This document shows, in pieces, positions 5,660 to 6,379 of a stretch of DNA of 6,379 nt (position 1 is the stretch's first letter; the number at the start of each line of letters is the position of its first letter). Source of the stretch: DATKCJ01 sp035513275 (GTDB taxonomy: Bacteria > Verrucomicrobiota > Verrucomicrobiia > Opitutales > Opitutaceae); NCBI GenBank assembly GCA_035513275.1, contig DATKCJ010000381.1:1-6379 (forward strand), given 5' to 3'. The translations under genes were made by a program, and so were the position numbers. Below the pieces are notes generated by a model that was given only the letters and a program-made list of their open reading frames with translations, ran no database searches and had not been told where the DNA came from.

Positions 5660-6379
5660 TCAGGTCGTCACCGCAAGCCGCGCCTTCTCAGCAAGGAGTG
5701 TGCTGATGTAACGCTCGCCGAAGCTCGGCGCGACGGTGACGATCAACTTGCCGGCCATCTCGGGGCGGCGCGCGATTTGGAGCGCGGCCCAGATGTTGGC
5801 GCCGGTCGAGATGCCGCCGAGGATGCCCTCGCGCAGCGCGGCGTCGCGCGATGTCTCCATCGCGTCGTCGTCGCTGACAGGAAAGACTTCGTCGATCACT
5901 TCGCGGTTGAGCACCTTCGGCACGAAGCCCGCGCCTATGCCCTGAATCTTGTGCTTGCCGGGGGCGCCGCCCGCGAGGACGGGACTCGTCGCAGGCTCGA
6001 CTGCGACTGTGTGCAACTTGCGCCGGCCCTTGATGACTTCCGAAACCCCCGTGATCGTGCCTCCCGTGCCGACGCCGGCTACGAAGACGTCGATCTTGCC
6101 CTCGGTCGCCTTCCAAATCTCTTCCGCAGTCGTGCGGCGGTGCACCTCGGGATTGGCGGGATTTTCAAATTGCTGCGGCATGAATCCCTTGTTTCCAAGC
6201 GTTTCAAGGACTTCGCCCGCCTTGTTGATCGCGCCTTTCATTCCCTCGGCGCCCGGGGTGAGCACGATGTCCGCTCCAAGCATCTTCAACAGGACGCGGC
6301 GCTCGACCGACATTGTCTCCGGCATCGTGAGAATCAGCTTGTAGCCGCGCTGCGCGCATACGAACGCCAGCGCGATGCC
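5660..6379 (-). CDS. cysK: Cysteine synthase (O-acetylserine sulfhydrylase), C-terminal part (runs off right edge)
   Basis: A PLP enzyme that converts O-acetylserine and sulfide into cysteine, the step after CysE. The window holds the last 239 codons of a protein usually about 310 residues; the N-terminus with the PLP-binding lysine is outside. Visible landmarks run in order: GIALAFVCAQRGYKL, LTMPETMSVERR, the phosphate-binding loop GVGTGGTITG, EPATSPVLAGG, HKIQGIGAGFVP, GGISTGAN (relatives usually have GISSGAN) and the C-terminal FGERYIST. The close match to CysK rather than CBS or threonine synthase comes from MPETMSVERR and HKIQGIGAGF. The gene converges with cysE, and its stop lies 338 bases from the start of the small-partner gene. 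A 7-bp inverted repeat (5645-5651 with 5662-5668) overlaps its stop but lacks a T-tract. Confidence 0.95.
   Translation of the reverse strand, partial: GIALAFVCAQRGYKLILTMPETMSVERRVLLKMLGADIVLTPGAEGMKGAINKAGEVLETLGNKGFMPQQFENPANPEVHRRTTAEEIWKATEGKIDVFVAGVGTGGTITGVSEVIKGRRKLHTVAVEPATSPVLAGGAPGKHKIQGIGAGFVPKVLNREVIDEVFPVSDDDAMETSRDAALREGILGGISTGANIWAALQIARRPEMAGKLIVTVAPSFGERYISTLLAEKARLAVTT

Noticed and set aside
5645..5668. Inverted repeat over the cysK stop as an intrinsic terminator
   Set aside because: The stem is only 7 bp with mixed composition and no T-run follows on the cysK strand.
5331..5711. Plus-strand open frame covering the spacer and the cysK end
   Set aside because: It is in a different frame from the cysE remnant, runs into antisense cysK and has a Ser/Arg-rich composition with no motif.

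Overview
The window is GC-rich bacterial DNA (GC visibly above 60% in most genes) and looks chromosomal. Its genes have only short spacers, and there is no phage, transposase, tRNA or rRNA signal. The long-form CysE, the large secreted M14 peptidase and a paired palindromic GTCGGGC...GCCCGAC repeat would suit a Planctomycetota/PVC-type or similar environmental bacterium. That placement is an impression from family resemblance, not a demonstrated assignment.

Layout, left to right. (1) 1-430, minus: the N-terminal part of a PAS-domain sensory protein, cut by the window edge. (2) 431-626: a spacer holding a pair of REP-like palindromes in inverted orientation (499-524 and 553-578). (3) 627-3572, minus: a secreted M14-family zinc carboxypeptidase of about 980 residues with a complete zinc site and a long C-terminal half that includes a GATase/flavodoxin-like segment. 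(4) 3573-3686: a divergent spacer. (5) 3687-4679, plus: serine O-acetyltransferase (cysE). (6) 4709-5321, minus: a two-gene overlapping module, made of a 61-residue small protein and a 161-residue nucleotidyltransferase-fold protein, resembling minimal toxin-antitoxin or accessory nucleotidyltransferase pairs. (7) 5322-5659: a gene-free stretch with a degenerate second copy of the cysE 3' end (5363-5440, plus) and a stem-loop. (8) 5660-6379, minus: the C-terminal three quarters of cysteine synthase (cysK), cut by the right edge.

Functionally, cysE and cysK are the two steps from serine to cysteine: CysE makes O-acetylserine and CysK sulfhydrylates it. They converge on each other, and CysE ends in the isoleucine that docks into CysK in cysteine synthase complexes. 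The nucleotidyltransferase pair lies between them and looks like an accessory insertion. Its codon choice is less GC-biased than its neighbours, and it is bracketed on one side by the intact cysE tail and on the other by a diverged copy of that tail. This arrangement is the most unusual structure in the window. Nothing here amounts to a clearly new multi-gene system.
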